Notes: a model not told the origin generated them from the sequence alone. Shown: positions 23,379 to 35,637, numbered from the stretch's first letter. The stretch: 64,000 bases of DNA from Sanguinoderma infundibulare (GCA_032821775.1 JAVLRN010000001.1:744001-808000), one strand, 5' to 3'. Numbers and translations: made by a program.

Positions 23379-24590
23379 ATGGCCTTCCTCCCTCCTGCTG
23401 GTGGTGTTGCTCTTGACACCAAAAATGTTTTCTGTAAGATTGAGTCCCTTGCAAAGCAGCTATCCCCTCTTCACATAGAGCACATCAAGGGTCTCATCTT
23501 TGAGCTTGAACACACCATGCTCAACCCTGAGTCTATCAAGGCTGAGCTCCACCATCATGTGTGAGGCTTGGTCTCTGACATTGTGTATATCTCTTTGCTT
23601 TATACCATATGGTTACTGAATGCTTGCTTCATAGAGTATCTGCATCATTTTATCAGACCAGCCATCAATCCTTCTACTTGATTGGTACCACCAGATTGCG
23701 GATGTGATTGCTGTTATCCTGCAGCAGATGCACCTGGACAAAGAGTTCACATTGCACTTTCATGGTCTGTGTAATAAGAGCAAGGAGGCAGAGCTAAATG
23801 CTCAGATCTCACATGCTTTCAAAGCCATCCTGCACACTGACCATCTTTGTATAATGTGGCAGCATTCAGGTCTTGCTGATTCCATGCTCATCACATGTCT
23901 TGATGAAGTCAAGTGCATTATGAAGAAGGAATGAAATGAGGTCCATTATGAGAAGACCAGCTTCCAGAGTTATCACATGTATTGCTTGAAGTGCGACCAG
24001 GCTATTAAGGAAGAGTATTGTCATGTTATGGTGGAAAGAGATGACAGTGAGGGGACCAGTGAGGATGAATTGATGCTAGAGGAGGGGGAGTATGACCTAC
24101 ATACTTGATCTGAGACTATGTACAAAGACTTGTAAATTGACTGCATAGCAAGCAATGTTGGTTTGAGACTCGAATTCAGCCCTCTGTGTTATTGGGACTG
24201 ATGTTTGCTTGTATGCATGATTCTCTGAGCTCCTTTGGCCATCATCCAATTCACATATAAGCCTGTGCATTGTACTTTCATCCTCCATGTTCTCCTCATG
24301 ACTGCACCCATCTGTTGTCCATATACTAAAGCTATTGCCACCTCTGAGCTTCAATTGCTGAGTCATGTACTCTCTGATGCCCTGCTGGCACAGTATTGTG
24401 ACTGTCTCAGCCATATCTGCAGTGCTCTGGATGAAGCAGTCATTGAAGCCCCATTGAAGGAGTTGTTTTATGAGACTGTCCGTGACATCGTGAATAGCTC
24501 TTCAATGTCCAACCAATCCATTGAATTGTGTTTAATGTCTCTCCTAGACTGCATACTGTTTTGTTTCCCTCGATTACCAGCATGCTGATG
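23379..24590 (+). pseudogene. Unrecognised multi-piece coding remnant
   Basis: It opens with a well-placed ATG (MAFLPPAGGVALDTKNVFCK) and a helical segment (IESLAKQLSPLHIEHIKGLI). Further pieces follow at 23704-23934 (LQQMHLDKEFTLHFHGLCNK) with an acidic tail (DDSEGTSEDELMLEEGEYDL), and at 24235-24588. Stops and shifts separate them, some perhaps at introns. The first helical segment resembles one at 25.9 kb. I know no family for it. Confidence 0.35.
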
Positions 24591-24989
24591 AGTGTTACAC
24601 TAATCTATACATCTGGGTCCACCGTGCGCCCAGAGGTTATGGCATTGTAGCATTCATCATGAACCTCATTGACCAGGCCTGGTGCATCGTGTCTGATGAT
24701 TGCATCATATCTCTTAAGCAAGATGCTGTTCATCAAGCTGCTTGTGCTCACACTGTGTGCGATATGTTATGTCAAATCAAGGATCCCTATACAGTTTAAA
24801 GCACCCACATCTTCAATCTGGTGGAGTACACTTTAAAGGGGAAGAAGAAGGTGATCAAAATTCATCAAACATTTTTTTAGGATGCTGCTGTAGGTGGTGC
24901 CATGATCAGTACTAGTTTGCTGTTCAGAATCAGGGAGCTGTCAGAGTGAAGAGAAGGTCCATAGTACTGTCAGTTGCTGCTGTAAAAGC

Positions 24990-25406
24990 TAAGGCTGGGC
25001 ATAGGTTAACCTATAGTTGATTCAGATCTAAACCTGTGAGTTTGTCAGCTTTTGAGACTTTGATTGGGAACTGTATGAATCAAGTCAATTTTTAACCTAA
25101 ACTTACAAATCAAAGACCTATAAATCATAGGTAATATTATTAATTTTACCAAATAGTTTTCAATAGACTAGAAATAGTGAAAAAAGATGTTAAAGAGCCT
25201 AATAAATATTTATAAATAAACAAAAATACAAGTCACTCTGCAGGTGATTTAAAATCTAACCTGTGATATCTTATAAAATGGCTGATTCAGATTTGCAGCT
25301 GATTCATGATGTAGGTATCTGAACCTACAAGTTATTAACCTATAGGCAGTTCTGCAGGTCAGGTCTAGATTACCTGTGACATAACCTGGACCTATGCTCA
25401 GCCTTA
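24990..25406 (-). mobile_element. hAT-type MITE family A, copy 2
   Basis: 417 bp, inverted relative to copy 1. The flanks GTAAAAGC and CTAAAAGC match at 7 of 8 bases. Its ends read TAAGGCTGGGCATAGG and CTATGCTCAGCCTTA (the first end is shown on the plus strand as CTAAGGC). Confidence 0.92.
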
Positions 25407-27375
25407 CTAAAAGCCTTTCAAATGTGACATTTTGCCAATGGTCCTTCATCCCTGTTCATCTGTTTCCATCCTCTCCTCCCATGTACTGGCTTGGACCTCC
25501 TCTCAAACTTTGTCCATGGCAGCTGTCTAACAAAAATGTCTATGATGAGTTTGAGTTCCTTTGTGATAAGTTGGGTGCCACCTTATGCCATCAAGTTTAA
25601 AACCATCTCGGTCAGTTGCATATTAGTCTTGAGAAGGAGGAGAGTGAGCCTCCCATGCAGACTTGATTTATTGCTTTTGTACACAAGCTAGTGAGTCATG
25701 ATTCAGACTGTTCTATGTGTCCCCACTCATGTAGTTGTAGGGTCAGCTTGGCATGGTCCAACACTGATACAAGATATTGTGCTCTGTGTTATCAGAGCTC
25801 TCTCATCTAGCCATTGAGAAGGTGCCAGCCAGGTACAACATTTTAGCCGCTGTTGATCTCGTATTCCACAAGACAGTTGTTTTTATGCAATCCAACCAGC
25901 ACTGAGTGTCTGCTGGTGAGAATGTAGATCTCATCCCAGAATTGCAGAGGCTGGTTGAGCATTTGGCATTCTTAGAGATTGAGGACCTCAAGTTGATGGT
26001 TCACAAGCTTGTCGAGTCCCAGGCAGTGGTGGTGGTCAGAATGTTAGGCACAGCCCTTGATCTAGGAAGTGGAGCAGCCAGTGAGTAGAAGGCATGGTTA
26101 GGCTCAATAGTCAAATGTCAAGGCATATGATGTATCAGGCCTGGGTCATCTCTCAAAGTCCTGTAATATTTTATTGTCTCCTATGACAGCCAAGACTGGT
26201 GCAATAATTGCCTATCATAGTGCTTGGTGTTCAATTTCATGTGCTCGTGACTTATACCATGGGTATGGCACCTGCCATATGTACACATGATCACATGTGC
26301 ACATTATACATTGTGTGATAGGGTGGGCTGGTGCTGTGCCAATCATGTTCAGGCCCCTGATCACTCGTAGTTGTGGACAGAGCTTCACTTGTCAGCACTT
26401 GGCAGCCACTGTTCACCTGTTGCAGATTATTATTAATGTTTCAAAGCCCTGAGGTGAGGGGGACAATTTACAAGGTCACCACTTCATTAGTGCCCTAGTG
26501 TGCAATTGAGTGCTGATGTTACCCTCACCTTCTGCTTCTGTGGTTCTTAAATGAGTGCTCTGTCAATTGCATCTACCCATCTGTGCCCAGTATGTCAACA
26601 TCTTCAAATGACAAGCTTCTGACCAACATTGACTTCTTTGACCCTCTCTCTTCCAAGTCCCTTGTCAATGAGCAGATGCAGGTGTCCTCTCTCCTCAATC
26701 CACAAATATGTGCTCTTGTTTCTGCAGGCATTGGAGGTCTCACCACCTTCATTGAGAGTGGCAATTTTGATAAGGATGAGCTTTGTGAGAAGCTTGGGGC
26801 TGTCTTCTATCACATTATACATTGTTTTAGGTTCATGGCCTGGTTTACTTTCATTCAGAACTGAGAAATCTTCTGTGCTTCACTAGGAGATGTTATGCCA
26901 CATATGCAGAATGACCAACAGCACCAAGCCATGGTTTGATGCCCTTTGTGCTGAGGTCCATGCCATTCTGGACACCTTGCACCTTGTGGAGACCATGGAG
27001 GAGCTCATCTGCCATGTCAGTGTCTTCAATCTTGAGCAGAGCCTGCATGCGGAGCAGGATTGAGCCTATGAAGAACATTTATTGACTCTACATCTTCAAA
27101 ATGATGTAGTAGCCCTGGATAGTGAGCATGCTCACATCGATGTCCAGTTCATATGTCTGGTCCTTTGGACCACTCATGCTTGGAAGGAGAGGTTCACTTC
27201 CTACTTTACATTTACATTGTCATTTCCTGAAGGGAGGGTCACAGTTCTGGAAGGTTGTCTTCTGTGGCTAAACAGTTGGAGAAGTTCATGGTGGATTGAT
27301 CAATTACTCTGTTTGTAGGAGGTGCAGGTCCATACAGCTGCTAAGGTAGCTGCTGCAGCAGAAGAAGTCAAGGAC
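25407..27375. other. Decayed region with repeated unknown protein-like segments
   Basis: Three plus-strand pieces look related to each other or to the 23.4 kb remnant: 25525-25600 (YDEFEFLCDKLGATLCHQV), 25906-26010 (ELQRLVEHLAFLEIEDLKLM) and 26583-26830 (FDKDELCEKLGAVFYHII). No known domain, promoter or transposon end is visible. Confidence 0.4.
26583..26864 (+). pseudogene. Unrecognised coding remnant
   Basis: A 93-codon open frame beginning MPSMSTSSNDKLLTNIDFFD. The DNA just before and after its start resembles 62548-62620 (GGTGCTCT...ATTG.ATCT...CCCAGTA), so the segment is part of a repeat present at least twice. The function is unknown. Confidence 0.35.
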
Positions 27376-27600
27376 TGTAAAATAGTCAAGTGGAGCACCT
27401 AGTGCTTGAGGGTTGCCTTAGATATCATGCCATAATACGTTGAATCAAGTCTAGTTACTCAAAGTGAACATGAGTGGAGTGTACAAAAGGTAACATCTGT
27501 AGGTACAAGATTCATGTGTCTATATGTGTGCACCACAACTATACAGTTGGTGATAGCTGATGAGGTGCCAGGCAGTCCATGACCAGCCCAGCCCCTTACA
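27376..27600 (-). repeat. Gypsy-1 3' LTR
   Basis: 225 bp, plus-strand ends TGTAAAATAGTC and GCCCCTTACA (TG...CA). The first 96 bases match 39980-40075 at nearly 90%, mostly with transition differences. Confidence 0.75.
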
Positions 27601-27612
27601 TCCTCCCCCACT
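27601..27612 (-). promoter_or_regulatory. Gypsy-1 polypurine tract
   Basis: On the minus strand AGTGGGGGAGGA adjoins the TGTAAGG start of the LTR, the expected plus-strand primer site. Confidence 0.7.
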
Positions 27613-28978
27613 GGACATGATTCTGTGAGGAGAGGACACATGAAAATAAGAAATGGCATCTTGCATCTTGATTCTTTGACACGAGATGCAACCTTGGGCA
27701 CAATGCACTTTGATTCCTTAGCACACCATGCAGTCTGAGACAATGCAGGAACAGGTCCATCAAGTTCAGGGCAATTTGACAGAGCTCAGACCTGCCTTTA
27801 CAGTTGGCTTCTTTTAGTTTGATGGCTTGGATTCAGTCACGTAGGGATGTATGACCGGACACAGTGCTGGTGGTCACTCCTGCATATGGTTGTCCAGTGG
27901 CAGCAAGGCACCAGAGATGGAAGAGGGAGGAGGTTCAGCCATAACCATGTCTTTACCCCCAGAAGTTGCTGCTCCTGGTCCATGAGCTGGCATAGCTGAT
28001 GGGGCTGGAGGAGAGACACCTGCCAAGGGATTCTCTGTGTTGGCATTGCCTGCCGATGTGTTAGCCATAAAGAATTCTGACCAGGTAGTCAGCAGTGGGT
28101 CAATGATGTTCAGGGTGATACCACAGTGTGCAGCATGCACTATCACCCCATTGGTCATCATGGGAAAGGGTCCAGGATAAGACTGAATGTGGAAGTTAGT
28201 CACGAGGATGCTTCTGGTTCTCTAAAGCTCCAAACTGTAGTGATCAGCACTCTGGAAAAGGTTTGTGAAGAGGCAGAAGAGCATGTTGCATGTCCACTTT
28301 CTTTGATTATGTGAGAGCACCACAGGATCCACTGTCGTGATGCAGTTGGCCCACACATATCCCCTGCAGGTGTTCTCGTCCACATTTCCCTGACCATCCC
28401 GATGGACATGTCAGAGAAGCAGTTCACTCCTGAACTGGATGTACCTCATCCAGTCCTCCACTGAGTCCTTCAGGTGCAGTTCCAATTGGATGACCCCCTG
28501 TGCTCAGAGGTCATCTTGTCAGTTTTGTTGGGCCATTCAGCTGGACTCATAGCATTTGAGGAACCAGGTGGGGACACAGTAATCCAGTAATAGCTGCTTG
28601 ATATTGTTTGGCTGGTACCCTCTTGACTTTGTGCAGCTGCTCCAGAAGTGGAGCTTAGCCATCACATGAAGGCCAGCTGAAGTGTTGTGAGTGGTGAGCT
28701 CCATAACCTCTTGCATCTCTCACTTGGTCTCAGAGAGCGATGGCACATTCTGCATATTAAAATGCAGCATCTGGGGCATCTGGGGGGCTAGGCTGTGGCA
28801 CAGGTGTATAGGCACCTACAGGTGTGCGCCAGCTTGTAGCCCTTTTCAAGAGCTTTCAGATGGTACCAGGATTATGCAAAATGGACCAGAACTGAGGGAT
28901 ATATACCTAAAACAATATTTGAGACTCCCCTGGGCCAAGCTGTCAGTATGTCACTGCCAAACTGGGAATCTTGTGACC

Positions 28979-29211
28979 TAGAGCTGTGGGTGTGCACCCA
29001 TGATTTCACCCATGGACACCCATGGCCATTCTTCCCCATTGGGAAGTCACAGGGTCACACTTAGTGACTGGAGGAGGCCCAAAATTTATTTGCAGCATAT
29101 CTCCCTCAGTTTTGAGCCATTTTGAATGGTCTTAGTATCATTTGAAAGCTCTCTAGAAGGGCTACAAGCTGAAACATCAAAAACCCATGGGTGCACCCAT
29201 GCTACAGCCTA
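28979..29211. mobile_element. Candidate small inverted-repeat element (family C)
   Basis: The ends TAGAGCTGTGGGTGTGCACC and the complement of GGTGCACCCATGCTACAGCCTA form an imperfect terminal inverted repeat over 233 bp. A related end (CACACCCATGACACAGCCTA) occurs at about 48645-48670. The flanks TTGTGACC and ATCATGGC show no duplication, so mobility is unproven. Confidence 0.35.
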
Positions 29212-30197
29212 ATCATGGCAGTCCTGAAACTTATAACAGTCACATTGGAAGGGGCAGGTCATCATGGCAGTTGTCATCACATCTTGAGTGGCCATCACGA
29301 TGGGAGGGCAGCAGTGTAAGCTGTCATGCCAAAGACAATGTGACAGGCTGGGATGACTGATGGCATGCTGATGTGTGCATGCTGGTGTGGAGGGTGCACT
29401 TGTGGAGCTGTGCCACTGTAGGATCTGTTGTAGTTGCCACAACAGGAGCATGTGTGCTGCCTTGCAGGGTGCACACACTATTCTGAGGGGTAGTCAGTTT
29501 CACCAATGTCGATGAGACCGGCACTGGGAGGGACTGCAGGTAGTTAGACAGGGATAACATAATTGTATCGCCCTCCACATTGATACTTACCTGAGGCAGA
29601 CTTCATGGCACCTCATGAATGCATGCGAGATCCTCACAATGCTCTGCCCACTGCTGGTCCAGGGACTCACAGTACAACTGCAATCTCTGGACCATGTGCT
29701 TTTCCTGTGTGGCCTTCTCCTTTTCCTTCTTCTTCTCCTTACATTTACCATACATTTTTTTGTCTTCGACATCATCATTGTCAAAGTTGAAGTTATAGTC
29801 ATCTGCATTCAGGTAGTCATCATAGTCCTCATCATCCACCTCCAGGCCATGTGCGAGGCAGATGTGGTCGAGTTGGTCCTTCAGCATGCTAACCTGATAG
29901 TGCAAAGAGCAGGTGAGCACCCAGAGCCAGACATTCTTATCAGTGAGACTATAGTCATGCAGGACAACTGCATCATGCACGTTCTCCTGTGCAGCCTTGA
30001 GCCCATCCTTGAAGCTGTGGGCATACTCATCATGTGTGAAGTCATACTTGCAATCCTCACATGCTTTTTCTAGGGAATGGATGCCGAGCTCATGCTCGAC
30101 ACCAATGTGGTTGAGATATACTTTGCAGATCATGCACTCAAAGGGGTGCATGACCAGGCTGTGAGATGGCAGCCACTCCTATGGGAAAAGGGCTGCC

Positions 30198-30869
30198 TAA
30201 GGCTGAATGTGGGTATGGGTTCCTTGCAGGTATACCTATATATACCTGGACCTGGACCTGCAGGTATGGGTCTTGTGGGTATGGGTACCTGGTGCATGGG
30301 TCAGGCACAGATCCAGGTCAGAGGTTTTGAGGCTGTGGGTTACCTGCAGGTTACTCATGAGTTTTTTTAAAAAAATAAGTAGTTTGTATATCTTCAATGA
30401 GTGGTTTGTATGATCTATTTTTTCACAATATGTGCAACAGAGACTGATTGTTTAATTGGGCTATAATTAGGTGTGCTGCCTTCAGCCTCCTCTAGCCTAT
30501 GTAGGTGCTTAAATCTTGCACCTAATCTGGGGTTTAACTTATGTATGAATATACATAGTTGTTTTATAGCCTCCATTCTATCAAAATATAATGATTAAGT
30601 TGAACCTTAATAGTTGTTTCAATAGAGAACAAAATTGAGTGAATATTTCACATAAAACAGCTTTGATTTGTATGTGTTTTTATGGATCTTGCAGGTATTC
30701 ATAGGTGCAGGTCTTTATGTGGGTAAACCCATGGGTAACAGGTCAAAGATCCATGAGTATGGATCAGTACAGGTCTTGATCTGTACAGGTCCAGGTCAAA
30801 CCCTCTGAGGTCCCAATACCCACAGGTACAGGTCAAGGTCAACCCACAGGTGACCCATGTTCAGCCTTA
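30198..30869 (+). mobile_element. hAT-type non-autonomous element family B, short copy
   Basis: 672 bp, TAAGGCTGAATGTGGG to CATGTTCAGCCTTA, flanks GGGCTGCC and GAGCTGCC (7 of 8). It is an internal-deletion relative of the 17869 copy and keeps a scrap of its WD40-like segment (around 30550-30583). Confidence 0.9.
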
Positions 30870-31154
30870 GAGCTGCCATTCGAGGCCAGTCAGCAAGAGA
30901 TGGCAGAAGATCCAAGTGATCCTCCATCATCACATCAGAAGGGTAGAAGCTTTTGTTACCCTCACCTGGGTTGTTGCTGGGAGTGACCATATTGGGTTGG
31001 GGTGGCTGTAGGGCAGCAGTAAAGTTGGGACAGAGAGAGGTGTTGTCTGATTGACGTGGCAGGTGGTGGCTGCCAGCTGCCACCTCAGTGGTAATGCAAC
31101 TATACAGTTGCACCACCCAGGGATGGCTGAGTGGCTGCTATGATGTCTGCACCC

Positions 31155-31571
31155 TAAGGCTGAATATAGGTCCAGGTTATGTCACAGGTGACCTAGACCT
31201 GACCTGCAGTATTGCCTATAGGTTAATAACTTGTAGGTTTAGATACCTACATCATAAATCAGCTACAAATCTGAATTAGTCATTTTATAAGAGACTACAG
31301 GTTAGGTTTTAGATCACCTGCAAAGTGACCTGTATTTTTGCTTATCTGTAAATATTTATTAGGCTTTTTAACATCCTTTTTCACTATTTCTAGTCTATTT
31401 GCAACTATTTAATAAAATAAATCATATAACCTATAATTCATAGGTCTTTGATTTGTAAGTTTAGATTAAAAATTGATTTGATTCATACAGTTCCCAATCA
31501 AGGTCTCAAAGGCTGATAAACTCACAGGTTCAGATCTGAATCAACTATAGGTTAACCTATGTTCAGCCTTA
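31155..31571 (+). mobile_element. hAT-type MITE family A, copy 3
   Basis: 417 bp with a perfect duplication CTGCACCC (31147-31154 and 31572-31579). It lies downstream of the Gypsy-1 chromodomain. Confidence 0.95.
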
Positions 31572-32165
31572 CTGCACCCATGGCTTGTGGGGCCAGACAC
31601 TCCAGCGAAGGGTCAGCCTGAGGTCAGGTGGCAGTGCATCAGGGACTTCATCAATTTGGCCATCTCACTCCTCTCTGTTATTTGCCTGAGGGCAGCACGC
31701 ATGTATGCACATCGCCCATCCCTTTAGTGGCCTGGGCAGTTACTGTCAGCCATCAACTCCTAGGATCTCAAAGTAACAGTCAGTTGCTTCAAAATCCTTG
31801 ACATGTGTCCAAGGCTTTCAGGTGAAGTTTCCTGCCACCCACTGCATGAGGAATAACACAGTTTGGCCATGTCATTTATAAGTAATGATGTCATTGATGA
31901 GAAATTCTCTGTTAGGGTCCTTGCCAAAGTCATAGAAGGTGTGAGTTTTCTGGTGAGGAAACATCACATCATGATTCATTTTGTGAGGGCAGAGATGGGT
32001 CACATGGAACATAGACTTGATTCTCTGTCTGACAAGTTCTGGAGGTAATTTTAGGATGTAGTTGGAAGTGTTGGGGTGCATGGACACAATCATGTATGGC
32101 CTGACATACTTCAGGAGCAACTTGTGTGTGTGCCCCTTTGACATATTGAGCTTGTCAGTTGACAA
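31572..32165 (-). pseudogene. Gypsy-1 integrase C-terminus with chromo-like domain
   Basis: The segment starts with the usual linker (KLLLKYVRPYMIVS, YILKLPPELVRQRIKSMFHV, the GPY/F-type region) and ends in EFLINDIITYKWHGQTVLFL followed by MQWVAGNFT, stop, KPW. The pattern FLINDII-x-W-x-G-x-V-x-F-x-x-x-W is that of the chromo-like end of agaricomycete chromoviruses, thought to steer integration towards silent chromatin. A single TGA or TAG interrupts the aromatic cage region. Confidence 0.7.
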
Positions 32166-32219
32166 GTAAACTAACTCACCAACAGCATACCATTTGACAT
32201 TGGCGGGATCTTCCTCCCA

Positions 32220-33203
32220 TCATTGCTGATTTGCATGGTAGGTCTGCATGATGCAGCTTGCAATGAGCGTGTCATGTGCTTGCTGCAAGTAATTAAGTGC
32301 ACATTGCGTGAACTTGGTTACCCTGGGGAGCACAGGTTCAGGAGCCAACTCTCTGAGCATGCACAGCATAAAGCCACCAGCCAGCTCAAACAGCATGAAG
32401 CCAGATGATGCATTGTGGCTGGAGTTTAGCATGAACTCAGCCATTGAAATCTTGTGGACCCAGTCATGCTGATCAGAACTCACTGCTGCATGCAACATCT
32501 GGGACATAGTATGGATGGCATGCTCTGAGGTGCCATCTGTCTGCAGATGGTATGAAGTTGACATAAGCAACTTCGTACCCAGAAGACGGTGAAGCTTACC
32601 TCAAAACTTGAAAACAAATTTTGAATTGTGGCCAGAGATGATGGACATGAGGAGACCATGCAGCCACACGACCTTCTGGACAAACAAGGAGGCCAGTTCT
32701 GATATGCGGATTGTGATCCTCATTGGAACCAAGTGAATCATTGATGTAAGGTGGTCAACAATTACCCAAAGGTAGTCGAATCCATTGCACTCAGGAAATG
32801 GGTCAACAAAATCCATAGCAATGGATGCCCATAGTTGGTCAGGGATAGAAAGGCTGTGGAGCAGCCCTGCTGGTCGCTGGTTTGAGGCCTTTGTGGTTTG
32901 GCAGGTCCCACAGGACCTGCAAAACTTCTCGACTGTGACACCAATACTAGGCCACCAGTACCAGCAATGGACATAATCACTGATATGCCGATATCCTAGG
33001 TGGCCGAGGATCTTGTGCACCTGGATAAGGATGAGCTCAGTCACCAGGCAGTGGCCATGCTTAACCTTAGGCATGCACAAGACCCATTTACTCTCCCAGC
33101 TGAGGTGCTGAATCATCTCATCCTTGATACAGAACTGAGCATGCTCAGTGGGCATGTCAAGTATCTTGTGGAAGAAAGGATCATCACTGTATCCTTCCTT
33201 CAC
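32220..33203 (-). pseudogene. Gypsy-1 integrase
   Basis: The HHCC zinc-binding part (HKILGHLGYRH, CRSCGTC) precedes a core with DFVDPFPE as the first acid. The second acid region reads ISGHNSKFV where family members have SDRDSKF-like residues, so it is lost, and the third is HLQTDGTSEHA. A frame break lies at about 32590. The WASIAMDFVDPFPE and DHLTSMIHLVP stretches are diagnostic of Ty3/gypsy integrase. Confidence 0.9.
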
Positions 33204-35052
33204 TCATGTGTATATGTCAATCATTGATTCAATCAGTAAGTCGAAGGCAGGGCCCTGACCCATCGATTCTATAGCCATGATGTCCTCATCACCCAGCAAG
33301 GGGTTGGTTTTCAGAAGGGGGTGAAGATGTTTCAACATCTCCACTGCCTCGATCTCTTGTGGTTCCTGGTGATTCTCAATCCATGCAATGTGTAACTCGA
33401 GGATCCAGTTGGCTGTGAGAGTGTCACCATTGAGGTCAAGCTGGGCATCCTCTGAGACATAGTTGTAGGGAGGGTATATCACTATTGCATCCTTGTTCAT
33501 ATAGTAGTGAGAGAGGCCATCTGCAACATAGTTCATAACACCCTCAACATGGAGAATGTCATATTAGAACCTGCCAATGTACTTTATTCAGTGCTTGAGA
33601 CATGAAACTAGTTTCCACTTCTCTTTGAGAAAGTTGAGAGACTTATGGTTAGTGACCAGTGTAAACTGGCGACCAAGCAGTTTGTCCTCCCATTTCATAA
33701 GAGCCTTGACCACCACCAGACCCTCCTGCTCAAAAGTGAAATAGGAGTGCTGGGTGTTGGTAAACTTCTTCGATATGAGGTCAGCTGGATGACAGTTCAT
33801 CCAGCTAATCCCTTGACCATACATTGCACCGACCCCCATGATCGACACATCAGTGACAAGCCAAATAGTCTCTGACTTGTTGGGCTCAATCAGTTGAAGG
33901 ATCAGTGTCCTGCAAATAAGTGCCTTAATCTCCTCAAAGCACTTCTGATGGAGCAGTCACCAGTAGAAGAATTGACCATTATGCATCATCAAAGAGAGGG
34001 GACCCATGAACATGGAGACATCTGGCATGAAGTGCGCTAGGTATTGGATCAATCCAAGAAACCACTGCACATCATAGTAGTTCTTCAGCATAGGTCAGTT
34101 CTGCATGCGGATCATCTTGTTGGAATCCACATGCAAGCCCCAGTCATCGATCAGATGGCCAAGGCAGTCCATGGACATGGATAGAATATCTACTTTTAAC
34201 ATACTAAGGAACAGGTGGTTCTCTCGAAGTATGCTGAACACCCATATAAGATTTTTGACGTGCTCTTCAATCAAAAACATGCAGATGAAGATGTCATCAA
34301 GATAGATGTGAATAGTCCTCCTGATGCAGTTCCAAAAAAGGTGAACCATTTAGCCACTGGAATGTAGAAGGTGTGTTGCAATTGCCCTACTGCATGACAC
34401 AGCTGATGAAGGTTCCAAAGATGGTGGCAAATGCTGTCTTCAGGACATCTCCTTCAGCAATATGAGTCTGCTCATATGTGTCTGACATGTCAAACTTGAT
34501 CTAGAACAATACATGAGTGATGTTGTTCCAGATCACATCCTGGTCAGGGAACAGAGTGATGTCCTTGACTATGTTGTTGTTATGCTGGTGGAGGTCAACC
34601 ACTGTCCACAAGCATTCATCCTTTTTATATATACAAAGGAGGGGTGTGGCTTGCTCAGCTTGGCATGGGACCCACCAACCAGCCTTCATGTATCTCTCAA
34701 TCTTCTTGCTAAGTTGTGTCTGGAGAACTTTTGGACACTGAGACATATGGTATTTATACCACTTAGTCTCATTGACCAGTGGTATACTATAGTTAATCAC
34801 CGGGAACAGCAGTAGTTCTGGAGGAACTGGTTGAAACAAATCAGCATATTCGTGAAATATCCATTCACAAATCTCTCTAAGCTGGTGCATTGACACTTCC
34901 ATTTCCAGTTGTGCCACTGCTATGGCTTCTGACTGCTCCACCAAAGTAATCAATGGAGGTTTGGCAAGTGTAGATGAGGGATCCACTGAGTCATAGGACT
35001 CAGTAGATACTATTGCAGGTGTTGGTGCAGTGCACATGGCCACTAGTATCAT
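33204..35052 (-). pseudogene. Gypsy-1 reverse transcriptase and RNase H
   Basis: The start (PPELLLFPVINYSIPLVNETKWYKYHMS) and the Leu-rich thumb are typical of gypsy. The catalytic box reads IHIYLDDIFIC and is intact. RNase H is seen at 33588-33848 (FTFEQEGLVVVKALMKWEDKLLGRQFTLVTNHKSLNF, listed here only by its first part YFTFEQEGLVVVKALMKWED). Stops separate the blocks, and a deletion or shift lies around 34350-34500. Confidence 0.9.
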
Positions 35053-35265
35053 GGTCAGAAGTGCTGGCTGGTCCCATGGTAGTCAACTAGAGCTGTCAGC
35101 ATTGGGTGCACATGAGGGGGGGCCACTTGCTGAAGAGTGCTCATGAGGGCTTGACTTCATATTGTGTTTGCAGAGCATGTCATTCACCTGGGCATGCGAG
35201 AGCACAGGATAAGTATACCTGTCAATGTGAATGCAGTTGTTCTCAAAATCCAGCATAAACTCAAA

Positions 35266-35637
35266 TTAGCAAAGAAACAGGATCCTAAGCATGGCATCAT
35301 AGTGGTTGAGGTTGGTAATATTGAAGTATATCTCTGCCCCAAAATTGCTGAGTGTGACTGGCACACGGGTCCCATAATTGATGCATGAGTGGCTGCCTGT
35401 GTATCCAAGCTGGAGAGTGGCAGGATTCTCTAACTTAATGATGTTGCAGTTAGACACTTTAGCAAAGTCATTGCTAAGCATCTCAGTCATACTATCAGTG
35501 TCGCACAGTGTCAAGGAGCCTAACCCATTGATGATGAGCAGGATAATTAAACATTCCTGCTTACCTTCAGAAAGTAGTGGCCAGCAACCTGCACATGCAC
35601 AAGTTGCCAAACTCTCCACCTCAGATGATACCCGCAT
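35266..35637 (-). pseudogene. Gypsy-1 aspartic protease region
   Basis: The active-site region reads LTLCDTDSMTEMLSNDFAKV (Asp at about 35500-35502), where retropepsins have D-T/S-G. The Gly is an Asp here. The following TLQLGYTGSHSCINYG and VPVTLSNFG fit the flap and body of a clan AA protease. It lies just upstream of the reverse transcriptase. Confidence 0.65.

Larger units (their letters stand above)
19318..24989. other. Decayed, CpG-poor region with unknown coding remnants
   Basis: No LTR, terminal repeat pair or known transposon domain was found over 5.7 kb. Short open frames on both strands read as protein but are broken by many stops. The two most protein-like pieces are listed separately (20118-20432 minus and 23379-24590 plus). 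Confidence 0.4.
27837..31116 (-). pseudogene. Unknown 3' coding region of Gypsy-1 or a nested element
   Basis: Between the chromodomain and the 3' LTR several minus-strand frames read as protein. Bases 29603-30151 (182 codons) start with a Cys/His cluster (HPFECMICKVYLNH, CEDCKYDF) and continue into a very acidic then Lys-rich stretch (EVDDEDYDDYLNADDYN, KCKEKKKEKEKATQE). Bases 30878-31116 would join it once the family B copy at 30198-30869 is removed. Bases 27874-28203 and 28200-28427 encode a Pro/Ala-rich tail and a Cys-containing stretch. No envelope, protease or transposase motif is recognisable. It could be an accessory ORF or a separate element. Confidence 0.4.

Noticed and set aside
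29615..30073. A 152-codon plus-strand hydrophobic frame as a membrane protein.
   Set aside because: It is antisense to the acidic and Lys-rich minus-strand frame, whose composition is more protein-like.
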